Assembly (NCBI GenBank): GCA_017935045.1
Contig: JAGBIJ010000045.1
Span: forward strand, 24,269-88,268
DNA length: 64,000 nucleotides
Direction: 5' to 3'
DNA from: Muribaculaceae bacterium
GTDB taxonomy: Bacteria; Bacteroidota; Bacteroidia; Bacteroidales; Muribaculaceae
Shown: positions 52,257 through 60,201 of the stretch, piece by piece
Layout of the letters: the number at the start of each line of letters is the position of its first letter
Position numbering within the stretch: position 1 is the stretch's first letter
Program-made: the position numbers and the translations under genes
The notes under the pieces: model-generated
The model's input: only the letters and a program-made list of their open reading frames with translations
Told to the model about the DNA's origin: nothing
The model's database searches: none

Positions 52257-54554
52257 ATGAAAACCAGAGATATAGCCGTAGCGCTGGCCATCGTGGCCGC
52301 AGCGGCGGCATGCCCCGGCGCGGCGGTGGCGTCGGGCCGCTTCGAAGCCGGCAAAGGGCAATTCACTCTTGACGGCAAGCCCTTTACGATCAAAGCCGCC
52401 GAGCTGCACTATCCGCGCATACCCAGACCCTACTGGGAACAGCGCATACAGATGTGCAAGGCATTGGGCATGAATACGATATGCCTGTACGTATTCTGGA
52501 ACGCGCATGAGAGCGAGCCGGGCAAATTTGACTTCACGGGTCAGAACGACCTGCGCGAGTTCGTGAAGCTGTGTCAGAAAAACGGCATGAAGGTAATACT
52601 GCGTCCCGGGCCATACGTCTGCGCCGAATGGGAAATGGGCGGACTGCCCTGGTGGCTGCTTAAGGACAAGGATATCAGGCTTCGTGAAGGAGACCCGAGA
52701 TTCCTGCAGGCTGTGGACCGGTTTGAGAAAGAGGTGGCCGCGCAGGTCGGCGACCTGACTGTAGACAAAGGGGGGCCGATACTGATGGTGCAGGTGGAGA
52801 ACGAGTATGGCTCTTACGGCACCGACAAGCCTTACGTGTCGGCCATACGCGATATGCTGAGGAAGTACTGGGGCAAGCAGACAGTGATGTTTCAGTGCGA
52901 CTGGGCATCGAATTTTCTAAACAACGGACTGGATGACCTGATATGGACCATGAATTTCGGTACGGGCACCGATATCGACAGTCAGTTTGCCGAGCTTAGG
53001 AAAGCGCGCCCCGACTCTCCGCTGATGTGTTCGGAGTACTGGAGCGGCTGGTTTGACAAATGGGGCGCCAATCATGAGACACGCCCGGCAGAGGCCATGA
53101 CGGCCGGCATAGACGAGATGCTGTCCAAAGGAATATCGTTCAGCCTGTATATGACCCACGGCGGCACAAACTGGGGACACTGGGCCGGTGCCAATTCGCC
53201 CGGCTACGCGCCTGATGTCACTTCTTACGACTACGACGCTCCCATCAATGAGGCCGGGCGGCCGACACCTAAATATTATATGCTGCGCGATGTACTCTCA
53301 CGCTACGCCGAGGAGGAGCTGCCCGGGGTGCCGGACACCATTCCATCGGCGGCCATACCGGCGTTCGCGCTGACCGAAGCAGCTCCGCTGATGCAGAACA
53401 TGCCTGACGCAATAGTGACCGACAGACCGATGCCTATGGAGGAACTCGGTCAGGGATTCGGCTCGGCGCTGTACCGCACTCTGATACCGGAGGAGGGCGC
53501 GGACAGCCTGATTACGGAAGGGGTACATGATTTTGCCATTGTGTCTGTCAACGGACGCAAGGCCGGTACCATAGACCGGCGTATCGGACAGACGTCGCTC
53601 GCGCTGCCCGCCACGCAGAAGGGGGACACGCTGGACATCTTCGTCGAGGCCACGGGGCGCATCAATTTCGGACGCGCGATAAAGGACTATAAGGGTCTGA
53701 CCGGCGATGTGACCCTATCGAAAGGGGGACGTCGCATAGAGCCTCAGCAGTGGGAGACTTATCTGTATCCTGACGACAAGGCTTTATTCGACACTTACGG
53801 CTACATGCCGGTAACAGGGCCGGACTATCCGGCCGGAGTCTACCGGGGGACATTCATCGTGCCGGAAGAAGCGGCGGGCGCCGACACTTTCCTTGACTTC
53901 AGCACATGGGGCAAGGGGCTGGTCTATGTCAACGGCCACGCCTTGGGCCGCATCTGGAACATAGGCCCGCAGCAGACCCTCTACACTCCCGGCTGCTGGC
54001 TAAAGGCGGGAGAAAACGAAATCTCCGTACTCGATGTACTGGGACCGCGCGAACCGCGCGTGCAGGGATTGGCCGCGCCCATACTCGACCGTGTGACGGC
54101 CGGGAGCGAAGACACGGAGCTTGACGGTGTGCCGCAGGATGCCGTGATGGCTGCCGAATATATACTGAAATACGGCAACGGCTGGAGTGAGCTGGAGCTG
54201 CCGGAAGGCGCCAAAGGCCGATACCTGTATATAGAGATACTGAGCGGCAACTCTCTGGAGGAGTCGTCGGTGGCTGAAATACATCTGAGGGACAGCAAAG
54301 GGGAGCGCGTAGGCCGCGAGCAATGGAAGAGTTTGGGGAGCGACAGCAGCAATACGGCGGAGAATCACGGCGTGACCAAAGCTTTCGACCAGCAGGAGTC
54401 GACCTATTGGGAGAGCGCTCCGGGGCACGATTATCCGCACCTTATCGCCGTGGACCTCGGGAGAGTAACCGACGCATCGGCAGTGGAGCTGCTGCCACGC
54501 ACTGAGAGCGGAGCGCCCGGAAGCCCGACACACGTACGCATCTATCTGCGCTGA
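52257..54554 (+). CDS. GH35 beta-galactosidase, secreted
   Basis: A 765-aa exo-glycosidase with a signal peptide (about residues 1-24). The GH35 catalytic domain spans about 28-345: AELHYPRIPRPYWEQRI, LRPGPYVCAEWEMGGLPWWL, the acid/base Glu in QVENEYGSYG, and the nucleophile Glu in MCSEYWSGWFDKWG. The GGTNWGHWAGAN loop is typical. Beta-galactosidase jelly-roll domains follow (about 390-600, ending GRIWNIGPQQTLYTPGCWL), then a C-terminal F5/8-type (discoidin-like) domain at about 630-765. It probably trims beta-galactosides from host or dietary glycans. No sus genes are nearby. The ATG at 52257 is preferred to a TTG one codon upstream. Confidence 0.92.
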   Translation: MKTRDIAVALAIVAAAAACPGAAVASGRFEAGKGQFTLDGKPFTIKAAELHYPRIPRPYWEQRIQMCKALGMNTICLYVFWNAHESEPGKFDFTGQNDLREFVKLCQKNGMKVILRPGPYVCAEWEMGGLPWWLLKDKDIRLREGDPRFLQAVDRFEKEVAAQVGDLTVDKGGPILMVQVENEYGSYGTDKPYVSAIRDMLRKYWGKQTVMFQCDWASNFLNNGLDDLIWTMNFGTGTDIDSQFAELRKARPDSPLMCSEYWSGWFDKWGANHETRPAEAMTAGIDEMLSKGISFSLYMTHGGTNWGHWAGANSPGYAPDVTSYDYDAPINEAGRPTPKYYMLRDVLSRYAEEELPGVPDTIPSAAIPAFALTEAAPLMQNMPDAIVTDRPMPMEELGQGFGSALYRTLIPEEGADSLITEGVHDFAIVSVNGRKAGTIDRRIGQTSLALPATQKGDTLDIFVEATGRINFGRAIKDYKGLTGDVTLSKGGRRIEPQQWETYLYPDDKALFDTYGYMPVTGPDYPAGVYRGTFIVPEEAAGADTFLDFSTWGKGLVYVNGHALGRIWNIGPQQTLYTPGCWLKAGENEISVLDVLGPREPRVQGLAAPILDRVTAGSEDTELDGVPQDAVMAAEYILKYGNGWSELELPEGAKGRYLYIEILSGNSLEESSVAEIHLRDSKGERVGREQWKSLGSDSSNTAENHGVTKAFDQQESTYWESAPGHDYPHLIAVDLGRVTDASAVELLPRTESGAPGSPTHVRIYLR

Positions 54555-54580
54555 ACCGCAGGCATGACATCTGTAAGCAT

Positions 54581-54607
54581 GAAGGACGCGCCCAGGGCGC
54601 GTCCTTC
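54581..54607. terminator. perfect GC hairpin between GH35 and the converging gene
   Basis: A 13-bp perfect inverted repeat (54581-54593 with 54595-54607), practically loop-less in DNA, in the 80-bp gap between converging stops. T-runs are poor, so it may act as a processing stem or weak terminator. Confidence 0.6.
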
Positions 54608-54634
54608 GCTTGTATATGCAACCGGGTTACGGTA

Positions 54635-55981
54635 TTACTTTACCACTACCTTGACAGCCTTGCTTCCGGTTTTGACTATGTATATACCCGGAGTCAGATC
54701 TGTGGAACCGGTGACCGCCCCCTGAGTGTTGAAGATGAGCGCGTCGGCGGGAGCCACGATGCAGCCTTGGCCGCCGTAGACGGGAGCGGCGGTATCCGGG
54801 TTCACGCCCTGTACAGAACCGGACGGATCTGACATATCGGTCATGAACTTAGCCAGCTCGCCGGTCCAGGAGGAGGTAATCTTATCGCCTTCGGGGGTGG
54901 TCAGATTGAACTTGAATGTGAATATGTCGCCCTCGCGCGTGACATCGATCGTACCGCCGGTGGCAAGACCGGTCTTATAGTCACCGGATGCATCGTAGGC
55001 CATCAGCGCCGTGCCTACAGGCGCGAAATATCCGCCGTAGACTTCGTACCATACGCCTTCGACAAACTTGCCGGGGATGCCGCCGCCTACTTCAAAAGCG
55101 TCAAAGGGCTCGAACGTATCCACCAGATCCTCAAGGTTCATGGGATTGCTCTCGTCGGTATAAATCTCGCAGTTGAGAAGATCTCCGGCACCGATGATAA
55201 AGCCGTCTTCATCGAGAGGCACGTTGTAGAAGGCTATGGAATACAGACCCTGGGAATAACGGCCCGAGCAATTCGGGAAAACCGGAGCCGCGTCTCCGCC
55301 GAGAGGGGTATAGCCATGGATGTCATCATATTTTATTTCGCCACTGTACAGAGCGGTACATTCTGCAGTGTCCAGAGAATTACCGTTCTCATCCAGCAAG
55401 TCGCCGGTAAATACAGCCTGTACAGTATACTTGCCGTCTTTCTCGGCAATCCTGATCGAACCGCCTTCCGCAGCCTGGTAAACATAACCTACAAGGGTCG
55501 GATCCTCAGGGTCGTCGGGATTGAAGAAGATATCCATGAACTCTGTGTTATCCGGATAATATGTGCCGGCCTCTCCCGACACTTCGCCGGCAAAGGTGCC
55601 TGTAGGCAGCGGAGGAATCTGCTCGGAGCCTGTATATTTCTCCGCTACGATCAAGGCCCGTAGCATCTGTCCCTCATCGGTGGGATTGCCTTTTCTGATA
55701 CCTGCGGAAGATAAGAAGATGTAGTAACAGTCCGTGCCGTTCTGGAATAAATCGCCGAGGTAATAGTACGATGCCTCGCTGGCCTCCAGATCAGTCTGAG
55801 GTTCCTCAGCCGAACGCGTAGGGAGCATTGTCTTGATATCGGCTGCAGGCAACTTAGCCGACACGACATTTTGTTGAGTTTGCAACCATGACGGTGTCTT
55901 CAGCGCCCAAGGCTGCACCTGAGCCGCATTCAGAGTAATAGCGGCAGCGACAGACAATGCTGTCAAATAAAAATGCTTCAT
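54635..55981 (-). CDS. T9SS-secreted protein of unknown function
   Basis: A 448-aa protein with signal peptide (cleavage near LNAAQVQ) and a short T9SS-type sorting tail (LTPGIYIVKTGSKAVKVVVK). Between them are beta-rich repeats of acidic, Gly/Tyr-rich character (PTGTFAGEVSGEAGTYYPD, GKFVEGVWYEVYGGY, IDVTREGDIFTFKFNLTT), probably two sandwich domains. No enzyme signature is recognised. It lies 39 bp after the small lipoprotein gene and may be the end of that transcript. Confidence 0.7.
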   Translation of the reverse strand: MKHFYLTALSVAAAITLNAAQVQPWALKTPSWLQTQQNVVSAKLPAADIKTMLPTRSAEEPQTDLEASEASYYYLGDLFQNGTDCYYIFLSSAGIRKGNPTDEGQMLRALIVAEKYTGSEQIPPLPTGTFAGEVSGEAGTYYPDNTEFMDIFFNPDDPEDPTLVGYVYQAAEGGSIRIAEKDGKYTVQAVFTGDLLDENGNSLDTAECTALYSGEIKYDDIHGYTPLGGDAAPVFPNCSGRYSQGLYSIAFYNVPLDEDGFIIGAGDLLNCEIYTDESNPMNLEDLVDTFEPFDAFEVGGGIPGKFVEGVWYEVYGGYFAPVGTALMAYDASGDYKTGLATGGTIDVTREGDIFTFKFNLTTPEGDKITSSWTGELAKFMTDMSDPSGSVQGVNPDTAAPVYGGQGCIVAPADALIFNTQGAVTGSTDLTPGIYIVKTGSKAVKVVVK

Positions 55982-56020
55982 GTTTGAAAAATTTGGTTAA
56001 TGAATATCAGGTGTAAATTA

Positions 56021-56521
56021 TCACATCTGTTTATAGTCCGCGACTTTTCCATCCTCGACCTTAATACGGGTCTTCCCGGATGTACCCATATCCAGATAGG
56101 ATACTTCGTACCAGCCGTCGTGGTCGGCCTCTATGCCGGTAATTTTGGACGCTCCGTCGCCATCCTGGGCGCCGGTACGCAATTCCCAGATGGCACAACC
56201 GTCTTCGCCATACTCGTCCTTATAGATTTTCTTGAGCCGGGCAATCACGGCCGGGGTAAAGTATTTTTTGTAATTACATTCGTTCATCCCCAGCACATAT
56301 TTGCTGTACAGTTCATTAAGCATGGCGATGTCTGCCGTTTCCATGCTTTCCGGGATACGTTCGGCTTCTATGGTGTCCGGCGCCGCCGTGACCGGAGTGT
56401 CTGCAGTCTGCGCAGGAATCGTATCGGAGGAAACGGTATCTGTGGAAACTGATTTGTTGCCGCAGGCCGACAGGGCGGCAATCAGCAATGTGGCGGCTAC
56501 AGCGCCGGTAATCTTCTTCAT
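56021..56521 (-). CDS. lipoprotein of unknown function
   Basis: A 166-aa lipoprotein (lipobox LSAC), then a Thr/Ser/Pro-rich linker to about residue 60 and a small alpha+beta domain (LYSKYVLGMNECNYKKYFTP, YEVSYLDMGTSGKTRIKVEDGKV) like DUF3828-type folds. It is probably periplasmic-facing or on the surface. It lies 33 bp after the coiled-coil gene. Confidence 0.6.
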   Translation of the reverse strand: MKKITGAVAATLLIAALSACGNKSVSTDTVSSDTIPAQTADTPVTAAPDTIEAERIPESMETADIAMLNELYSKYVLGMNECNYKKYFTPAVIARLKKIYKDEYGEDGCAIWELRTGAQDGDGASKITGIEADHDGWYEVSYLDMGTSGKTRIKVEDGKVADYKQM

Positions 56522-56554
56522 ATCTTCTATAATTAGGGTTATATTTGGTTATGT

Positions 56555-57133
56555 TTAAATGTCAAGGGGCTTGTACCAGTCGTCTTCGGCAGCAGCGGGA
56601 AACGTAGCCTCGCGCTTCGGAGGGGAGACTGGCGGAGCCGAAGATTGATAAAATCCTCTCGGCCGCAGATTGACGGGGACAATATCTTCGTCCTTGACGG
56701 CGCGGCGGTCGGAGAGCCGCTTTTTGGCCTGCTCCAACTGGCCGCGCAGCAGGGCTATCTTCTTCTTGTAGCGCTCGTGGGCGTCCATCATCTGCTTGAA
56801 CTGCCGGGCCACGGTATCTATCTGCTCCTGCTGGACAGCCAGCGCGGTGTCGCTGTCGCGGAGGCGGGCGGATATTATTTCTATTTTAGCATCGCGCTCG
56901 GCTATCTCTTTAGCCGCTTCAAGCTCTCTGCGTGCCATCTCAGCCCGAAGGCTGTCAAGGTTCTCCTGCAGTCCGTCGGCCCTGCGGAGTGCCTGCCCGG
57001 CATTTGAGCGCGCTATCTCGGCGTCGCGGCCGCTCTGTTCGGCAGCAGCCGTGGCGGCGGACAGGGCTTCACGTAGCCTGCGCAGCTCCTGACGCGTACG
57101 CCACGGGTGGAATATTATACCGAACACCGACAT
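56555..57133 (-). CDS. cytosolic coiled-coil protein
   Basis: A 192-aa protein with no signal peptide. Residues about 15-150 are a continuous charged coiled coil (RRADGLQENLDSLRAEMARR, and KKIALLRGQLEQAKKRLSDR); the tail is proline-rich and ends in DDWYKPLDI. It starts 8 bp after the PPDK_N protein's stop; an in-frame TTG inside that stop region is rejected. It may be a partner of that large protein, by context only. Confidence 0.6.
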   Translation of the reverse strand: MSVFGIIFHPWRTRQELRRLREALSAATAAAEQSGRDAEIARSNAGQALRRADGLQENLDSLRAEMARRELEAAKEIAERDAKIEIISARLRDSDTALAVQQEQIDTVARQFKQMMDAHERYKKKIALLRGQLEQAKKRLSDRRAVKDEDIVPVNLRPRGFYQSSAPPVSPPKREATFPAAAEDDWYKPLDI

Positions 57134-57141
57134 GCCTGTAT

Positions 57142-60129
57142 TCAATCTATACCTTCTTTCATTACTATTCCGAGCGATTTGCGCCCGTTGATGGCTATGG
57201 TCAGCGGTTTGTCGAAAGCCACGACGCGAAGATAGTCATCCTCGTATTCGGCAGGACGGCTGTCGAGGTATGCCACGTCAAAGAGGCCTCCGCCCTGGCG
57301 GGTCGGATTGACCGTGAAATAGCCTACGCCAAAGGAGGTCAGATTCTGGAAGAAGTGGGTACCCTGGCTGGGCTCTATGCTGTAGCCGGGCAGGGCAGTC
57401 TCCACTATCAGGCGGGCGGCAGCTATCTGAGGCCACTTGACGGGTATGCCCAAGGCCGGGTCAGATGAACCCCACCGGCCCGGACCAATCAGAATATAGC
57501 CCTCGCCCCGCTCTACGAATCGCTTGTTCAGACGCTCTATCTCGGCCGCAAGCTGCGGATTGCGCATGGAGTCGAAAGCTTCGGGACGCACATAGACCAC
57601 GTGACGCACATTATCCATGAGGCCGTGGCCCAGCGCTGTGTCGGAGCGCAGGAGCAGGTCCTGGTCGGGATGAGCCATGATGGAGTCGTCAAGCATCTCT
57701 TTTTTGTCTACTATCGGGCGTATCTGGAGCCAATAGAGCGTGCCTTTATCGTCAGAACCTGATGCGCCGGGGGCTATGTTGCCGGCAAACTCTATTTCCA
57801 CTGGACGCCCCATGGATTGCTGGCCTGTGGATAACATGAACTCCACACTGGGCGCAAGCGGAAACACATCGTGCTTCAAGACGTTGGCAAACGTCACCAC
57901 CTTGCGGCCGCGCCCCTGGTCTGTGTCGCGCATTATGCGGTCTATGCCGTCGTAGGTGCTGACCATGTAGCGCAACGCTCCGGTCTTGGCGGCCTCGGAT
58001 ATGTCCAGACGCACGATGTTGAAATCGTCTTTTACCGAGAACCGCAGGTCTCCGGGGTCTCCTCCGGGCAGGGCGAAGAACCGGGTCTGGGTGTCACGCA
58101 GGGCGAGGTCGAGAGTGGAGGTCTGCAGTACACTCGATGGATGGCGGGGACTGAACCGAAGCGCGCGGCTGCCGTCGACGATATATTTGCCAAGTCCCAC
58201 AGCGACCTCGGCGACACCCTCTTCGGGAACCTCGGCGCCTATCGGATAGTAGTTGATGGAGCGGCCTACGCCTGAGAACGATGGATAATAATATCCGTCA
58301 TGGTTCTCTCCCACCACCTCCTGGATGATGACGGCCATCTTCTCCTGGTCTATGACGTTGCGCGTGGCGTTCATATAAGCTTTTGAATCTGTGAAGAATA
58401 CAGATGCGTAGACACCCTTTATGGCGTCTGTCAGGAGCTTGAGCATCTTTTCGCCATCAGCCAGACGCGGTATCATATATGTCGAGTAGACTCCGGCGAA
58501 AGGCTGGTAATGGGAATCTTCAAGCAGCGAGGAGGAGCGTATGGCCAATGGCGAGTCTATCACGTCGAACAGCGCCATTAGATCGTCACGCACCCATTCA
58601 GGCAGCCGGCACTTGAGGAAGGCGTCGAGTATCTCGGCATCGGAAGCATCCGAGAGTGCGATGCGGTACAGGTCATTGTTCTCCATGAACGCATCGAAAA
58701 TGTCAGTGCATATAACTACGGTGCGGGGGATGGTAATCTGTATGCCCTTGAAGTCCTCACATTCCGGATGACGCTTGATGATTGAATCGATGAAGGCCAG
58801 ACCGCGGCCTTTGCCTCCGAGCGAACCCTGCCCTATACGGGCGAAGTTGGAGTAACGGTCGAACCGGTCTTTCTTAAAGACTGCGACCACGCCGCGGTTC
58901 TTCATCCGGCGATATTTCACTATTACTTCAAAAATCAGTCGCCGCAAAGCAGGCGCCTGCTCCATCTCGGTAAAGCGCAATGTCTTTAAAGCCGAAGCTA
59001 TGGGAAACAGTGCGCGGGAATAAAGCCAGCGCGAGATATCGTTGGTCTTAGAATGAAAGAACAGAGCGTCGGAAGGTATGTTGTAGATATTCTTCTGCAG
59101 GTCCTTGAGATTGCGTATACGCATTATTTCCTTGCCTGTCTCCGGACTCTTGACTACGAAATCGCCGAATCCGAAGTATTTGCGTACGGCCTCACGCAAT
59201 TCCTGAGGAAGTGTTTTGGATGTCTTGTCAATAAATATTCCGCCGAAATCCCCTACCTTGCCGCGATTATGTATCTCGCTGCTCTCTATGATGATGGGGA
59301 TAGTCGCGTCCTTGGCGCGTACGTAACGCGCGAATTTCAGTCCGGCCTCGCGGTCCTTGACACCCTCCCGGTTGAATGAGACATCGCTCACTATGCCGAG
59401 CATACGGTTGGAATAGCGGTCATAAAGTTCCACAGCCTCTTCGTAGTCGCGCGCCAGTATTACTTTCGGACGCCCGCGCATACGCAGCATCTGCTCATGC
59501 TCGTTCAGGGCTTCTGTGCTGAACTCGCGCGACTGCGTAAGCAGGAAGCGGAACAGATGGGGAAGCACTGCGGAGTAGAAACGCACGGAGTCCTCTACCA
59601 GAAGAATGGCCTGCACGCCTACATCCTCAATGTCGGTAGGCGCATTCATTTTGTCCTCAAGCAGCTTGATGATGGCGAGAATCAGGTCTACATTCCCCAG
59701 CCAGGAGAATACATAGTCCACTCCCGAAAGATCTTCGTTTTCCAGACGGCGGCTTACCTCCTTACTGAAGGGGGTAAGGACTACAAACGGGATGTCCGGA
59801 TAAAGTCTGTCTATCTCCTTGGCCTGCCGGAAGGTCTCGCTGATGTCCACGCCCGGCATTGCGATAATGAGATCAAAAGGCTTGGTCTCCAGCTCCAGAC
59901 GGGCCTGCGTGAAGTCGGCGGCCTTGGTAAAGCGTGGCGGCGAAGACAGATTCAGTGAGACGTATTCGAAATATACCTGCTCCTCGACCCTGCCGTCCTC
60001 CTCCATCATAAAGGCGTCGTAAGGTGTGGCCACCAGCAGGACATTGAATATGCGCCGCTGCATAAGGTCTTGAAACGCAGTGTCTTTAAGATACAATCGG
60101 CTCATAGCCGTCTCATTGATTCGATCCAT
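57142..60129 (-). CDS. REC-REC-PPDK_N protein (PEP/pyruvate-binding domain)
   Basis: A 995-aa cytosolic protein. Two response-regulator-like folds come first: about 28-160 (IFNVLLVATPYDAF, FDLIIAMPGVD) and about 172-330 (QAILLVEDSVRFYS, MLGIVSDVSFNREG, ATIPIIIESS). The C-terminal two thirds carry the PEP-synthase/PPDK nucleotide-binding domain (IGQGSLGGKGRGLAFI, DSPLAIRSSSLLEDS, AGVYSTYM). There is no swivelling phosphohistidine domain (no TSHAA-type motif) and no PEP-binding barrel, so it cannot be a complete PEP synthase. A kinase or sensor role is inference. Such proteins are common in Bacteroidales and uncharacterised as far as I know. Confidence 0.8.
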   Translation of the reverse strand: MDRINETAMSRLYLKDTAFQDLMQRRIFNVLLVATPYDAFMMEEDGRVEEQVYFEYVSLNLSSPPRFTKAADFTQARLELETKPFDLIIAMPGVDISETFRQAKEIDRLYPDIPFVVLTPFSKEVSRRLENEDLSGVDYVFSWLGNVDLILAIIKLLEDKMNAPTDIEDVGVQAILLVEDSVRFYSAVLPHLFRFLLTQSREFSTEALNEHEQMLRMRGRPKVILARDYEEAVELYDRYSNRMLGIVSDVSFNREGVKDREAGLKFARYVRAKDATIPIIIESSEIHNRGKVGDFGGIFIDKTSKTLPQELREAVRKYFGFGDFVVKSPETGKEIMRIRNLKDLQKNIYNIPSDALFFHSKTNDISRWLYSRALFPIASALKTLRFTEMEQAPALRRLIFEVIVKYRRMKNRGVVAVFKKDRFDRYSNFARIGQGSLGGKGRGLAFIDSIIKRHPECEDFKGIQITIPRTVVICTDIFDAFMENNDLYRIALSDASDAEILDAFLKCRLPEWVRDDLMALFDVIDSPLAIRSSSLLEDSHYQPFAGVYSTYMIPRLADGEKMLKLLTDAIKGVYASVFFTDSKAYMNATRNVIDQEKMAVIIQEVVGENHDGYYYPSFSGVGRSINYYPIGAEVPEEGVAEVAVGLGKYIVDGSRALRFSPRHPSSVLQTSTLDLALRDTQTRFFALPGGDPGDLRFSVKDDFNIVRLDISEAAKTGALRYMVSTYDGIDRIMRDTDQGRGRKVVTFANVLKHDVFPLAPSVEFMLSTGQQSMGRPVEIEFAGNIAPGASGSDDKGTLYWLQIRPIVDKKEMLDDSIMAHPDQDLLLRSDTALGHGLMDNVRHVVYVRPEAFDSMRNPQLAAEIERLNKRFVERGEGYILIGPGRWGSSDPALGIPVKWPQIAAARLIVETALPGYSIEPSQGTHFFQNLTSFGVGYFTVNPTRQGGGLFDVAYLDSRPAEYEDDYLRVVAFDKPLTIAINGRKSLGIVMKEGID

Positions 60130-60158
60130 AGCTTCTCCCTGTTAATAGATACTGAAGT

Positions 60159-60198
60159 GCAAATATACAACTTTTTCGGCATTTTTTAGTAATTTTGC
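60159..60198. promoter_or_regulatory. divergent -7 elements (PPDK_N protein / DUF2723 protein)
   Basis: Minus strand: TATATTTGC (60159-60167), 30 nt before the ATG at 60129. Plus strand: TAATTTTGC (60190-60198), 3 nt before the GTG at 60202. -33 boxes are weak on both sides. Confidence 0.55.
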
Positions 60199-60201
60199 GG
60201 C

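Noticed and set aside
51292-52311. 339-codon open frame antisense to nudC
   Set aside because: The sense strand has a full NudC with zinc ribbon and Nudix box. The antisense frame is low in recognisable motifs and runs across the nudC promoter.
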